From positions 1 through 64,000 of the forward strand of contig MU119239.1 of the NCBI GenBank assembly GCA_014904845.1: a stretch of 64,000 nt of DNA, written 5' to 3'. This DNA is from Acephala macrosclerotiorum (lineage: Eukaryota; Ascomycota; Leotiomycetes; Helotiales; Mollisiaceae). The notes under the pieces were generated by a model. That model was not told the origin of the DNA and made no database searches. It worked only from the letters and a program-made list of their open reading frames with translations. The position numbers and the translations under genes are program-made. Below, one piece after another: positions 37,736-49,290 of the stretch (positions are counted from its first letter, which is position 1; every line of letters starts with the position of its first letter).

Positions 37736-39686
37736 TTACAGACGAGAACCATGGATGGTCTTCATGTCGACGGCGAGCTCACGGCCTTGGTCGGAGATGA
37801 CGAGAACTCGGACGGAGCCACGGCCAGACTCGAAAGCCTTGGTCAAGCGACCCCAGAGGTCGGATTGATCGATGACAGGGAGGTTTTGCTTGACATCACC
37901 GGTCTCGGTCATGGCGACGACTATGGTGGGTTAGAGGATGAATTGAATGTGGGAAGGGAGTATTGAACTTACTAACGCCATCCTGGAGATCAAGGACTCG
38001 GTATTGCTTGAAGACAGGGCCGAGCATGGTCTGGACAACAACACTTGGGCTTGGGTTGGAGATGAACGAGGACTCTTCATGCAATTGCTTGGTGAAGAGG
38101 TCGACACCCAGGTATCGGTGTTGGCCAGTGGCAGCGGAGGTGGTGATACGGATAACTTGGCAAGGACGACCTTGGAGGATCAAGAGATCGCCGAGACGGA
38201 TGTGGTGAGTGGGGATGGTGACGGTGTTGGGGGTGTAGGCTGGTTCGGCGGCGGACGCGCGAGCAGGAGCCTCGGAGCGTGGGCCAGCGCCTATGGTTAT
38301 GTCAATCTCTTCCCGATCAACGTCATGATGATGGTGATGATGATGATGACGCCCAAGCACCTTGTCAGCGGCACGATGAAGTCCGTGACGGAAGGAGTGG
38401 TAGTTACCTAGCACCTTTAGGTTGGAGGGTGTGCTGTGTGAATTGATGAGATCGACTTACCATCTTCATCATAGTAACCCATCTTGCTTTTGGGGAGACG
38501 AGGAGGATCTACGGTCTCGGAAGAGACGCGAACTTCTTCACGGATAGGTTGTGTTGGGTAACGAGGAGCGTCGACGGTCTCTTCAGTGAAGCGGACCTGT
38601 TCTCGGACTGTGTCGCGGGGGGAGGGAGGGTCAACAGTGGAACTGCTAACACGAACTTCTTCGCGGTATGAAGGTTGGAAGCGAGGAGGGTCAACAGTAG
38701 AACCGCTGACACGAATCTCCTTACGGTAGTCTGATTGAGGACGGGAAGGAGGGTCGATGGTGGTACCGCCGACACGAACTTCTTCGCGGTATGAAGGTTG
38801 GAAGCGAGGGGGGTCTACAGTGGTACCGGTGGCTCTGAACTCCTCACGGTAGCTTGGCTGGACACGGGATCGGTATTCACGCTCGACGATATCGATCTCA
38901 GTATCTTCGTATTGTCGGCGTTGAGGACGAGCAGCTTCGATGTCAACGTTGTAGGTGGTCTTGTAGTTGCGTCGGTGGTTGGGAACTTCGAAGTCGACGT
39001 GGGTAGATGTTTGTTGTTGTTGTTGTGTTTGGGATGTGGTAGGTCTAAAGAGAAGAGAAGTTAGACGACTGCAGGTTGAAGAAATGTGTCGGTGTGACCC
39101 GGCGGGTTACTGTGTCAACAAACTAAAAGGAAAGGAGTGGAAAAGTCGAATCAAGCTCCCCTGTCTGAATCAGGCGCTTGGACGCGTAATTTGACCCTTT
39201 CTGAGGATTGGCCAGGAGGCTGGGGGGACACAAAGCCACACGAAAACAATCGGTGCAGATTCGTTGGGGGCTTGTGAGTGGGAGAGGAGCCGTAGCATAG
39301 CGGACAGATCGACGCTGAAGGCAAAAATACGCTTGCGGATGCTGAACACGCTCCAAACATTTAGTAAAAGACGCTCTCACGTACCTTCTTTCGTCGCGGA
39401 TGTAGATGTCTTCTCTGCGGCTCGGACGGTGGTGACGCTCCTCTTCGCGGGTGATGTGGACTACCTCTTCGCCCTGGAATCGGTTGTCTTGAGGAGGAGG
39501 GAGGTTGACTGTTGTCTGCGAAGCGTATTGACCTTCCCGTCCGACGCGCGATGGGATATGGGGAAGCTTGATTTCACCCTCGACGTGAGTCTGGGTGATC
39601 GTCTGCTGCTCGTCGCTCCGGTACGACGATGGAAAAACGCTGAAGGGGATCGGTACTCGGGCGTCAAAGTCCAGATTGACGACCTT
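37736..39686 (-). CDS. hex1: Woronin body major protein Hex1, long N-terminally extended form
   Basis: HEX1 self-assembles into the dense core of Woronin bodies, the peroxisome-derived plugs that seal septal pores after wounding. The exons read 39686-39385, 39044-38461, 38407-37973 and 37920-37736; all introns have GTAAGT/GTACGT donors and the frames join exactly. The conserved core has IPTHHIRLGDLLILQGRPC, ATGQHRYLGVDLFTKQ, SVVVQTMLGPVFKQYRVL and IVAMTETGDVKQNLPV (eIF5A-like fold), ending HGSRL, the peroxisomal targeting signal. An internal ATG at 38482 (MGYYDEDG) gives a 213-residue form, near the known Neurospora size. Upstream of it the frame stays open for about 290 more codons, with a TVDPPR repeat region and an acidic/arginine-rich stretch. 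The true start of the long form is not found: a stop stands at 39687 and a further 5' exon is likely (a TTGCAG acceptor is near 39940). A His8 run follows the short-form start. Confidence 0.93.
38483..38860 (-). repeat. Coding repeat in the Hex1 extension (about six units of 20-25 residues)
   Basis: Within the second listed hex1 exon the translated pattern T-(V/I)-D-(P/A)-P-(R/S)-x-x-P-x-x-x-x-R-(E/K)-E-(V/I)-R-V recurs at least six times. Two units are nearly identical (TVDPPRFQPSYREEVRV). The unit is proline-, arginine- and glutamate-rich and looks disordered. Confidence 0.85.
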
Positions 39687-42014
39687 TCAGGGCGAGAACT
39701 CTTCTCGAATGCCTTTCGACGTGCCGAAAGGAAGACAAGAAGGGGTCTCTTGCTTCTATTGAAAGAAGGTGAGGGAAGAAAGCGTGCGGGCGCTTCTTGA
39801 CTCGATCTTTCAGGTTGAAGTAATAGAAAGGTGGTTTGATGTTGTGGTGTTGGGGTTGGGAATTTGTGATGGTGAAGATGGGAAGAATTGAGTGTGAAGG
39901 AGGAAGAGAGGGGATTGGACTTTTGGGCGAGCGCCTGCAAGAAATAAGCGGTGGCTTGTTGACGTCCCCTGTAGGCTTTGTTTACATTTGAGTGGAGCTA
40001 AAATCATCTAAAATCGTCTGTGCCCCCACTACGGGGCTGGCAGAATTTACGCGTATCATTGGTCAGAAAATGGTACGCGAGCCTGAAACGCGATTGGGGG
40101 ATTTGCTAATATTGGTAATTCATTAGGGCAAGATCGAATGCGGAGGTGATATTATCTCATTTGGCCTGAGGTGTGCTTCGTTCGTGTTCGGCCGTTGGGG
40201 CGGAGATGATGTGGTTGATGCTCCAAGATTGAGCTCGAGCTGGCGTGGAACTCGAGATGCAACAGCGAAGACCACCCACCACCTTCAAAGCTCCCAACCT
40301 CCCCTGGAGAAGCTGTGTCGGGTCGGGAACACAAGAAACATGTCGCACTTGCAATGGAGTGGAAGCTTACCTTCACCGAGTACATCAATTGACCTGCATG
40401 CCTCCCGATTTGAGAGTCCAGGCCATTCAACAGCGCCTCACCGACCTCTGACATTTTCTAGAGCTCGAAACACAACCAATCTCTCTGCCCCCTCCACCAG
40501 CTTCAATCGACTCACAACCGGGCATTCCCCGACCTCCATTCACAGAATACGATTCACGAAGCTACACGAGCTCTATGGGCAAGCAACCTTGAATATGCAG
40601 ACTCGAAGCTGCACCACCAGCATGATACATGCATCAAAACATGCACGACTCTCCAGCCTCATTAGCGATCGGCAAATTCGTGTGGAGAAGCTCCCTGGAC
40701 ACTCGAGAAACTTTCAGCCCGCCCGGGAGACCTGATGGCACCTCCCTGGTCCACCATGCAGATTCCTGTCGTGGAAGGAGCGGATTGGACACTGTCTCCC
40801 GTGCGGCCCTTTTCTATTGAATGAGGTGCCGATGTTGCATGTGATAGGAAGTCAATTCGCTTCATGATTCCCCAACCTCCTTCATAATTCACAATTGTGA
40901 GGCAGATGAGGGCGTGTCGACATCGTCTGCGAAAAGGAAAGAAAAGACGGCTTCACGAACTGCAACCTTGGAATTGACGCCGAGATCACGTAATGACAAG
41001 CTGTTGCAAGCTGCGGTGAAAAGGGGTAAGAGGCGTTCGTTACCATGGAGATATCGTTTTCACTGCGGAACCCGCGGACGTGTGTCTGTCGACGACTAGG
41101 GTGCAGCGACTTGGCATTCGGCTTTCTCCACGGCATCACGAGATTTCGTGTCTGAGCCGAACTCCGAGGTTGTTGACAAGGGGAAAGTCAACATCAACAA
41201 TGGTCTCAGCGAGGGGAGGCTTGTGAGGGCAGCGACGAGCTCAAGTGAACTTTGAAGACCGTCGAGTGGACGAGGGATTGCGATTGAGCAGCATCAAGTG
41301 ATGCCGCGAACTGATCGTGTTCAATATTTGCTTTTTCAAGTCCCGGACACTTTCTGCAGGGGTTGAGCAATCTGAACTGAAGTTGAGGCATGCGCACTCG
41401 CAATCCAAACTTCAAATAGTGAAGCATGCGAAAAATTGCAGAGCCCTTTGCAATGTCGAACACCGGGTGGAATTGAAGTTTCTTGATCAGTTCTCAAATC
41501 GCCTTGTCGAACCTAAAGCCGGGATTGCAGGGATTAGTTCGGGGTGTTCAAAGGCTGGAGTTGAAAGAAACCTGCAGCTTCTAGAGAGGCCAAGCATGCC
41601 AATGACCCTATGCAGCATGACAATTGAATGATTGGGGTTCTAGGTAGTCCTTGAGTAGTTACGGTCTAATGATTCATCCGAGTTGCTTTTTTGGTCTGAA
41701 GCCGTTGCGGGGATTGAATGAGGGCAGAGATCGAGCATCTGACTTCTTGTTGAGGGATCGGAAGAGCCAGAGGATGGGGACTTTGGAAGGGTCGTTGAGT
41801 GTACTTTATATAAACTGGCGCACCTGTCCTTCAAGTGGCATTCTGAGTCGCTGTTCTGATTAAGTTGGACTGTGGCAGGAAGTGCTCATCCAGTCTTTAG
41901 CATCTACTCCCAAAACGCCCCAACAGCAAACAAAGCAATGTCTGCAGAGCTCGACAAAGTATAGTACATTCATAAACATTCCTCTCCTTCTCTCACCAGA
42001 CCCGTTACACGCCA
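39687..42014. other. Long intergenic region upstream of hex1
   Basis: The part next to hex1 probably holds its leader, promoter and a leader intron (minus-strand CTTATTTCTTGCAG near 39940). From 40000 to 42000 there are pyrimidine-rich patches and frames up to 183 codons that show no conserved motif or codon-like pattern. I see no gene. Confidence 0.4.
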
Positions 42015-43388
42015 TTAGTCTCCAGTGAGATCAATAAGCTTAACCTCTTCCGCATTTCTTGGCTTCTTCCTCTCACTGAAAGTGCGGTCCTCATTTGCTC
42101 GTTCTCGTTTGATTCTCGCACCTTGGCTTGAGCCGGATTGCTGGAAAGCATTAGCAAAAGTATGTCAGCTACAATGTACTGAAAAGGTTGGTACATTGGT
42201 CGACGTCGATGATTTCGAGCAGCTGTTGAGATGCATTACATACCGTAAGATTCCGCGCAAACGCTAATACTTCGCGCTTTTGCTCCTCACCAAGGTTGGT
42301 AAGGTCAAGGTCATTGGCTTCTGACGCTTCAAGTGCGAGCTCCTCCGGTTCCGGGCTTCGCTCGATGACAAGAAGCTCCTTCAAAGCCTCTGTCAGACAT
42401 TGGTTAGTGAAGAGAACAGTGTCATAGATGGATTGGAGTCATATCGATTGCCCATGGCATTCGGGACATCCAGATTTTGTAAAGGCTTGCAACATGGGAT
42501 AATGTGTACTTACGCTTCGACCTGTACTTGAACGTAAAGCATGCGATTGGGTGCTCGTCCATTCTGCTTCCGCTCCGTTTTGTCTTAGGTACTCTGATCT
42601 GCTTTGCATCACCAAGTCTAACACTGTCAGCAGACGCCGTGAAATAGGTAGCGTTTCCAATAGCCACAGGTTCGGTAAGGTTCGGTAAGGTTAGCCAACC
42701 GTTGCAATGGGTGTTGACAAACTCCAGACAAGGCCGGAACAATGAGAAGCTAAATAGCCATAAAGGTGGAAGACTTACGAAATGCCATGATATTTCGGCT
42801 CCTTTCAAGGCTTTCTCGTGTACTTCCACTGTCGAGGGCTCAGGGGTATTTTTACTGTTCTTCCAAGCAACCTTCTCCCCTTGCTTCATTCGCCATAACT
42901 TGACTTCAATGCTTCCAACCTTGGCCATGCGGTCCATGTCTCTCTCGACTCTCGTGTACGCGTCGTCATCCAACGCTATACACATCAGTTAAGACCCATC
43001 TAATAAAGTACTTTAACTTACTAGTTTCGATTTTCGAGAATCGGAACGGTCGCAGTTTTCCTTGTTTGGTCTTCCCATCTGCTGTCGTGACCCCTGTCAC
43101 GAAGAATTCGTGGAAATGGTAATGTTCCTCGTACCACTTCCTAGGCAACGCCTTCGACACGAGTCTACTTCCATCTACGTAGAACTGAAAACCAAGCATA
43201 TCGCAATCAAACTCGTGCGGGCGTTGCACAATGTATTTAATCCCGAATTCCTGATCTGCCACAGACTCGATATAGCTGCATGTCGCTTTGGTTGTCCCGG
43301 GGTCTTCTTCGTCTTCAAACTCCTCAAGAGCGATACCACCTGCGACGACGACAACTTCGATTCCGGGGAGGTCTGCAAGTATTGCCAT
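42015..43388 (-). CDS. DUF7918-domain protein, five exons
   Basis: The start ATG at 43388 opens with MAILADLPGIEVVVVAGG, the usual beginning of this fungal nuclear-like family of unknown function. A beta-rich core follows (CSYIESVADQEFGIKYIV, FYVDGSRLV, HEFFVTG). Exons: 43388-43022, 42975-42779, a third ending at 42514, 42389-42244 and 42140-42015. Introns use GTAAGT or GTATGT. The third exon's left boundary is unclear: the frame stays open from 42985 to 42514, so the intron starting at 42778 must have a length divisible by three or be retained. With a 57 bp intron the product is 347 residues. Exon 3 ends IACFTFKYRSK. The C-terminus has basic runs (IKRERANE, ERKKPRN) and ends VKLIDLTGD, like a SUMO-interaction motif. 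No damage is seen. Confidence 0.85.
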
Positions 43389-44048
43389 CTTATTGCGTGG
43401 TAGGGTACGGTTACAGCGTAGTGTCAATGGACGCACCCTTATACTCCTGTATGACCAATGTTATTAGTAGCAGTCCTTGGTATAAAAGACCAAGGGTAGA
43501 CTGATTAAAGCAAAGTTTCTACAGGTTCTAGTAAACATTTATTTCTATAGCTCTCTGCTCCAGGTGTGCGCCTAACGCTGGGCAAGGCTGAAAAAAGCAA
43601 AGCCGACATGACATTGATACAAGAACCGAATCGTTAGCGAAAAGAAACATACCAATACAAGGTTAGGGGTGGATTTGCCTCGGAAGACTTTTAGGATGTA
43701 ATTCGAGACGGGGCTGTCGAGTTGTACAACTTGGTGACAAGGCTGTAACTCTTGAGAAGGAGCGACGCGACGGACGCGTCGAATCGAGACTAGCGTGAAT
43801 TCTCAAATGCACAACCAATGTCTTCAACATCAGTCTTTGCAACACCCACTGCGATTTTGACAGTTTCCTCACCAATTACACTCGGCAACGCTTTTTCCCC
43901 CCCTCAATCCTTACGTATCCTTGCCGTCCTCTCTAGTTTGTTTTGATATCGAACTCAACACAGCCTTGAATGCTCATACGAACGACTACGACTACGATCC
44001 CTCAATTCCTCCCCCCTGGCTATCAAGTCATCTGCGAATACCACAAGA
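43389..44048. other. Shared 5' region between the DUF7918 gene and the intact 2EXR gene
   Basis: The two genes diverge. It holds GCGACGCGACGG/ACGCGTCG near 43765-43781 and a GGTATAAAAG box near 43479 on the plus strand, 570 bp before the 2EXR start. Frames here are not credible genes. Confidence 0.4.
43774..43779. promoter_or_regulatory. ACGCGT site upstream of 2EXR copy 1
   Basis: Palindromic ACGCGT followed by CGA, 270 bp before the ATG. The same ACGCGTCGA word stands upstream of copies 3 and 5. ACGCGT is the core bound by Mbp1/Swi6-type fungal regulators; binding here is inferred only. Confidence 0.35.
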
Positions 44049-45248
44049 ATGTCTGCAAACCTACCAAACGCTTCTGAGAGCGATCAAAACCCTGGAGAAC
44101 GAACATTTACATGCTTTCCGAAGCTCCCACGAGAGATACGACTTATGATTTGGGAAGCTGCCTTACCTGGTCCAAGAATTGTCCGTATCAGACACAGGTC
44201 CCTGCGAAAGACGATTGGGCAGTGGGAGCAAGAGAATGATGCAATATGGCCTGTATTAAGCGGCAAGATTGTGCCCAGACCCGCGGATCATACAGTTGAG
44301 CAAATGTATATACCGGACAGGCGGGATTCGAGCAACTGGCACGCCTCCGCGAGAGCTCAAGTACGAGATCGCTTGTACGACTTCGGTTATGGGTTTGACG
44401 AAGCAAAGGAGTTCGGAAGAGCGCATCTGCAGGGGTTGACATCAGACATATCAACGCCTCAGAATCTATTGGCATGCAGAGAGGCCTCTGAAGTAGTTGC
44501 AAAGCATTATACTAGAGCATTTGCATGCCCTCTTTCCATACCCCAAACGTATTTCAATTTCGACTTGGATACCCTTTATTTGCGCTACGACACCTTCAAC
44601 GGAATTTACAAACAGCCAGTCACGTCCCCATCTACATGGTCCAATGCTGTGAGGATGGTTGAGGCTCTTTATGCCGGTTTCGGAATCGAAGATACCGATA
44701 ACGTTCGAAAAGTGCGACGACTGGCAATTTTGCTAGATGAGGATGAGGACGAAGAACTCTGGAAATACCGGGTTGTGAGACGCCTACTCCGCATATTTCC
44801 ATGTCTCCAGACGCTCTATCTGGTCATAAACCATCTTGTCTACGGATCGGAGGATGATATTCATCCCGCAGACTCATCTTCCTTGGCGCTCATTGAACCC
44901 GTCGACGTTGCGGTAGCCGTCAATACTTGGGTAACATACGATCCTTCAGGCGAAACCGATCGAGACAATGTTCGACTACCTAATATACCTCGATTCGATG
45001 AGGACTTCCCCGACTACCACGTTGATATGGATGAGCTGAAGCAGTGGAATCAGGAAGACCATAAGGCTGGCAAGGACTGGGTGATACCGAAGATTGAGTT
45101 TAAGTTCATCGCTGACGAGTTTCCCATGAGGTTGTTAGAAGCTTCCAAAAGGCTCTGCGAGGCAAGGATTAAAGGCAACCTCCTAGCCCGTAACGCCGAG
45201 GAACTCGAAAAGGAGAAATTATGTGGATGCAGCAAACATGATGGATGA
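44049..45248 (+). CDS. 2EXR-domain protein, intact copy 1 of 5
   Basis: A single 399-codon frame. After a short variable lead it has FTCFPKLPREIRLMIWEAAL followed by PGPRIV, the defining 2EXR start (F-x-x-F-x-x-L-P-x-E-I-R-x-x-I-W). KTIGQWEQENDAIWPV, LLACREASEVV and YFNFDLDTLYLRY follow, then a leucine-rich middle (LYLVINHL) and a charged helical end (DMDELKQW...IEFKF). The family is greatly expanded in Leotiomycetes and other Pezizomycotina, and its role is unknown. No introns, signal peptide or membrane segment are visible. This is the only member of the local cluster without stops or frameshifts. The start was chosen because it is the first ATG in frame just before the domain. It is the best template for reading the broken neighbours. 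Confidence 0.92.
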   Translation: MSANLPNASESDQNPGERTFTCFPKLPREIRLMIWEAALPGPRIVRIRHRSLRKTIGQWEQENDAIWPVLSGKIVPRPADHTVEQMYIPDRRDSSNWHASARAQVRDRLYDFGYGFDEAKEFGRAHLQGLTSDISTPQNLLACREASEVVAKHYTRAFACPLSIPQTYFNFDLDTLYLRYDTFNGIYKQPVTSPSTWSNAVRMVEALYAGFGIEDTDNVRKVRRLAILLDEDEDEELWKYRVVRRLLRIFPCLQTLYLVINHLVYGSEDDIHPADSSSLALIEPVDVAVAVNTWVTYDPSGETDRDNVRLPNIPRFDEDFPDYHVDMDELKQWNQEDHKAGKDWVIPKIEFKFIADEFPMRLLEASKRLCEARIKGNLLARNAEELEKEKLCGCSKHDG

Positions 45249-46126
45249 ATGAATTGAACTCGAGAATGATCCTTAGGCTGTTCCGTTCTTGTATAGGTTG
45301 TGCAAGCAGTCGATGATCTCTTCAGGTTCTCAAACTCGGCTCGTCATTTTCCAATCCACGAGAAATGCATTATATTGCAAATTTCAGTCCGGTCAACCTA
45401 CTTCTCATATCTTGGAGATCACTGACAGGATGGAAAGCGCACGGTGTGCTTTTGGACTCCTGACAACGCATTCTGTTCTGCTTGTCAGAAATGCACTTCA
45501 AGTTCAGGCCTGATTCTTTTGTATCAACACAGATTTGTCAGATTTTCGTCTTATATGTTGTCAATATTCTCATACCTTGCAGCTTGACAACACTTCTCGA
45601 CATCACAAATATTTCTAGTGCATGAGGTGGCTTCAAGTCTCGACAAAAAAACATAATTGAAAGAAACGGCACAGGCTACAGACACTTGAACCAGGAGTTC
45701 CGGGCGGAGATTGATCGAGCAAGAGGATACAGAAGTCGAACAGATTGAGAACGACGAGACTGATGAAGAGGATGTGGAAAACTGATGAGTCATCGCTGAC
45801 CTCAGTTTCAAGAATTGGAAAACATTACAGTAGGACGAGGCCATGACATGGCCATCCGGACTTCGCCTCTTTACTGCGACAAGGGAGACCCACTTCCAGT
45901 CTCCCAACCTCTTTTTGCCAACACTCTGACTTAATTGTCACCTTCGCCGAGCAACGCTCTGCTTTCAGTTACTCTGCATCAGTTTTTCGCAGACCTACCG
46001 AAAAACACGATTCTCTAAATCGAAACAGGGTTCTTCACTCGATCGAGCTCGAGCTGCAAAGGCAGCTCAATATCTACGAGGAGAAAATCTTTGGGATGTT
46101 TTAGTCGAACATCATATCATTCTCGA
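45249..46126. other. Intergenic between 2EXR copies 1 and 2
   Basis: Normal composition. It probably contains the terminator of copy 1 and the former promoter of copy 2. A 118-codon minus frame at 45551-45907 is serine-rich and not convincing. Confidence 0.35.
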
Positions 46127-47268
46127 ATATGCCTTGGACGACGACCTGTCTGGGGAACCGAAGTTTACATGCTTCACGAATCTTCCTCTAGACATACGTC
46201 TGATGATTTGGCGAGCTGCGTCGCCCCCTTGAATCGTGCCACTCGAACAAAAATGTCTAGGCAATTGTCGCAAAACGATTGGCGAATGGGAGGATGAAAA
46301 CAATGCCATCTGGCCAGTGTTTGATGGTGTTGTCGTGCCGAAGGCACCAGATGGCGAATTTTTTCTTCACTTGGCAGACGATGGTTTTAAGGACATAGAT
46401 GAAGATCCCGACGACGAAAAGGAGTCTGATCGCGCTTTCTTGCGGAACGGGTTGAGGTCAAAATATGTTATAGAAGGTGTAGCGTGTTCAGGGAGGCTGA
46501 GTTCGTCTATTGAAAATACCCTCTGGTAGAACATCTGGGCCAAGTGCCTCTTCCTCTCACTATTCTTGCCTGCCGGGAGGCGCATTGGGCTGTTACTCAG
46601 TTCCCTAACCCATTTGGCTGCTCTCTATCGAACGCCGGGACACACTTCAACTTTGAGTCGGATACCCTCTTCCTTCGCTACAGCAAATATGGCCCCACGC
46701 GTCGGTTCCATTCGGTTACAACTCTTTTCTCAGACCTTTAGGGCGAATTTCGAATTGAAGACTCCAAAAGCGTTCGGAGAGTGAAGAAGTTGGCTCTCTA
46801 TCTGCAGGAGCTCCCTAAAAGGATATCGTATCCTGAGTGGATAGCAGAACTCCTAAGACTATTTTCTTCCGTCGAAGAATTGACCTTGGTTTGAAATGGA
46901 TTCCGACGAGAGATCTTTTCTGGTCACGGCACTCTGGAATCCCAGAAGACGTATCATCACTCGTTTTCGCAGACCCTGACCCTCAGTCCCCTGTAGGTAT
47001 TTGGATGTCCTGAAAAAGCGGGGGAATTACAATCCAGCAGCAGAACCAGATCGACCTAGGATCCAGATGCCTGGGTCTCCGGGCAACTCCGTCGACTTTC
47101 TACTTCCGAGTATCGATATGCAAGAGCTGAAGCGTTTGCATCGCGAGGGTTAGGAGGCTGGCAAAAGTTGGAGGATTCTAAGAGTTCATTTTAAGGACAT
47201 CGTGGCTAGAGATATTGAGAAGAAGTTGAAAGAGGCTGAGGAGTCTTGTCGACAAAGAATCGAATGAG
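46127..47268 (+). pseudogene. 2EXR-domain pseudogene, copy 2
   Basis: The domain is plain: FTCFTNLPLDIRLMIWRAAS, then a TGA where copy 1 has PG-R, then KTIGEWEDENNAIWPV. ILACREAHWAV and HFNFESDTLFLRYSKY align with copy 1 in another frame, and DMQELKRLHREG with KDIVARDIEKKLKEAEESCR at the end. At least three in-frame stops and two or more frame changes (near 46530 and 46600) disable it. Its order matches copy 1 throughout, so it is a decayed tandem duplicate rather than a fragment. End placed at the TGA matching the copy 1 C-terminus. Confidence 0.88.
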
Positions 47269-48059
47269 TGCTCAAACGACGCGATGCAGAAGTTGAAGGG
47301 AAGAAATAGTTGCGGTAGCAATGGTCATGATTGTCTTCTGGCTTGAGTTCGACGAATAACTAGAATGTCGGAACTGCCATGCATTCCGCATATTCCTACG
47401 GATTTATTTGGCTTTTTCCTTGGAGTTATCGATGCAAGTATGGTCACACAGGAGCATCTTTACCGAGGAGGCGTCAATCTGTCTACGAGCACTCTTTTGA
47501 CCACTTCCCAAATCACAGAACATCATTATCCACCTCATTCTCCACCTCATTCTCCACCCCATTCTCATACTGTCTGCTCTGTGAAAACAATTGTTCTCGG
47601 GGTCTGAACATGAATAAGAAAGCATCATGTGGGGCAAGGGGCTTTAGCTTCCAAGCTAAAATAGTCGCTGCTTGAGACGCGTTCCGTGACGCGTCGACTC
47701 CCTGAGATCCTCTTCTCTTCGAAGCAAACCAGTGAAAGAGTCCAACACTGTACAAGGTAAGTTGTCAGTTGTATTCGACGTCGCATCTACTGTGCTTACT
47801 ATTATTTATAGAAGGGTATCGTCTGGCTACAGTTCGAAACAACTCATCTCCTCGAGGAAGCTCGAGAGATTGCAAGACTTTCGTGACTGATCAAGTCAAC
47901 TCGATCGAATCCCTAACTACGCCTTATTGTATCATCGAAACGACCGCGGAGTCGATCTTCTTACCGGATATTTGGAAGCTCTACGGCCCTCATACTAATC
48001 TCAAATGCTCTTCGAAACCCGCTCCCAATTACCGCCCACGATGCGCTCCAAATTTAACC
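47269..48059. other. Intergenic between 2EXR copies 2 and 3
   Basis: It holds three tandem copies of a 12-mer (CACCTCATTCTC) near 47531-47566, two ACGCGT sites (47677-47694) and a pyrimidine-rich leader-like stretch before copy 3. A 145-codon frame from 47769 runs into the copy 3 start and may be leader sequence. Confidence 0.4.
47677..47694. promoter_or_regulatory. Two ACGCGT sites upstream of 2EXR copy 3
   Basis: ACGCGT at 47677 and 47689; the second continues CGAC as at copy 1. They lie about 370 bp before the former ATG. Confidence 0.35.
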
Positions 48060-49290
48060 ATGTCTTCCGTCGTTCCAGCAGAGGAGCGGAGCTTCACGCT
48101 CTTCCCGCAGCTGCCAAAAGAGATACGTTCGATGATTTGGGAGGCTGCGTTGCCGGGACCAAGAATTATTCCTATCAAACAAAGGCCACTCGCGAAGACG
48201 ATTTGAGAGTGAGAAGACGAGAACAATGCCATATGACCAGTACTGGATGGCGTCATTGTGCCCAAACCGGCAGATGGCAGTGGTCTGCAAGAGAGGCTCG
48301 GTCGCTTCGAGTTGATCCAATAGGTTGACATGGCAGAGCAACAACGTGTCCATGCCCGGAACAACGTGAGGCTCCGTTTAGATGTTGCTGCTGACGAGAG
48401 GGGTGATGAGGAAGATGAGGACGATTTGGAACATCATTGGGACCGGAGGCCTGCGATTATAGGACAGCTCCTCTAATAGGATAGGAATCAGCAACATCGT
48501 TACAAAAGCCTCCACTTGCCTATCGAGATACATGTCGAGAAGCCTTCGAGGTAGTTACAAGGAAGTACACCAAAGCATTCGCGAGCCCTCACTCGAGCTC
48601 CGAAATATACTTCGATTTTGAACTGGATACCCTATATCTGCGATATGATGACATCATCCGCGAAGACAAGACGGTTCTGAATATGCCGTCCAGCATGGTT
48701 TTGCACATGCCGAAGGAGCATATGACAGATGTGTTCCGCGCCTTCCAAGGTGGGTTTCGCCTAGGAGACACTCACAACGTGTGAAAGATCCAAAAGTTGG
48801 CACTTCTAGTGGACCTTATTGATTTGATGGAAGGCCCATTGTATCAAGCCGTGGAAGGTATCCTCTGACACTTCCCTTGCCTCAGGGAACTCATTCTGGT
48901 GGTCAACAATATTAAATACGAGGACCATCCGAAACACGTAACTACCTTTGACTTCATGGAGCCTATTCACTATAATCAGGCCTATAATATGTGGTCTGAT
49001 TACCGTCCTGATGTTTCTTCCAATGTCCAGTTGCCAATCATCCTGTTGTTGAAAGGGTTGCCTGAGCTTGACATGGATGGACTGAAGCTGCTGAATCGAC
49101 GAGACCGTGAAGAAGCAGGCAAGGAATGGGCTATCTCCCAAATCGAGTTCAAGTTGATCATCGGCAAGGAAAACAAGGACCACCTAGATTCTGCCAAAGC
49201 CAATTGTGAGGCAAGAACTCGAGATTTCTTGCTGCGCAACAAGAAGAAAGAGGGACGAAAGATTGCAGGGGTGGCGATTCTGTTGATGGA
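48060..49290 (+). pseudogene. 2EXR-domain pseudogene, copy 3
   Basis: The ATG at 48060 gives MSSVVPAEERSFTLFPQLPK followed by EIRSMIWEAALPGPRIIPIK, closest to copy 1. A TGA then follows KTI where copy 1 has GQWEQEN, and an internal in-frame TGA replaces the tryptophan of the IWPV motif. YFDFELDTLYLRYDDI stands near 48610. The last third (48899-49250) is open: IKYEDHPKHVTTFDFMEPI, LDMDGLKLLNRR and ISQIEFKLI align with the copy 1 C-terminus. Several frame changes lie between. The right end is approximate because the frame reads past the copy 1-like terminus. Confidence 0.88.

Noticed and set aside
39461..39940. A 159-codon minus frame upstream of hex1
   Set aside because: It overlaps the real first readable hex1 exon in a different frame, has no ATG at its start, and reads as leader sequence.
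40184..40735. A 183-codon plus frame in the hex1 upstream region
   Set aside because: Low-complexity serine/arginine/threonine-rich product opposite equally open shadow frames; no support for coding.
47531..47566. 12 bp tandem repeat as a functional element
   Set aside because: Three copies of a simple pyrimidine-rich 12-mer; ordinary microsatellite slippage explains it.
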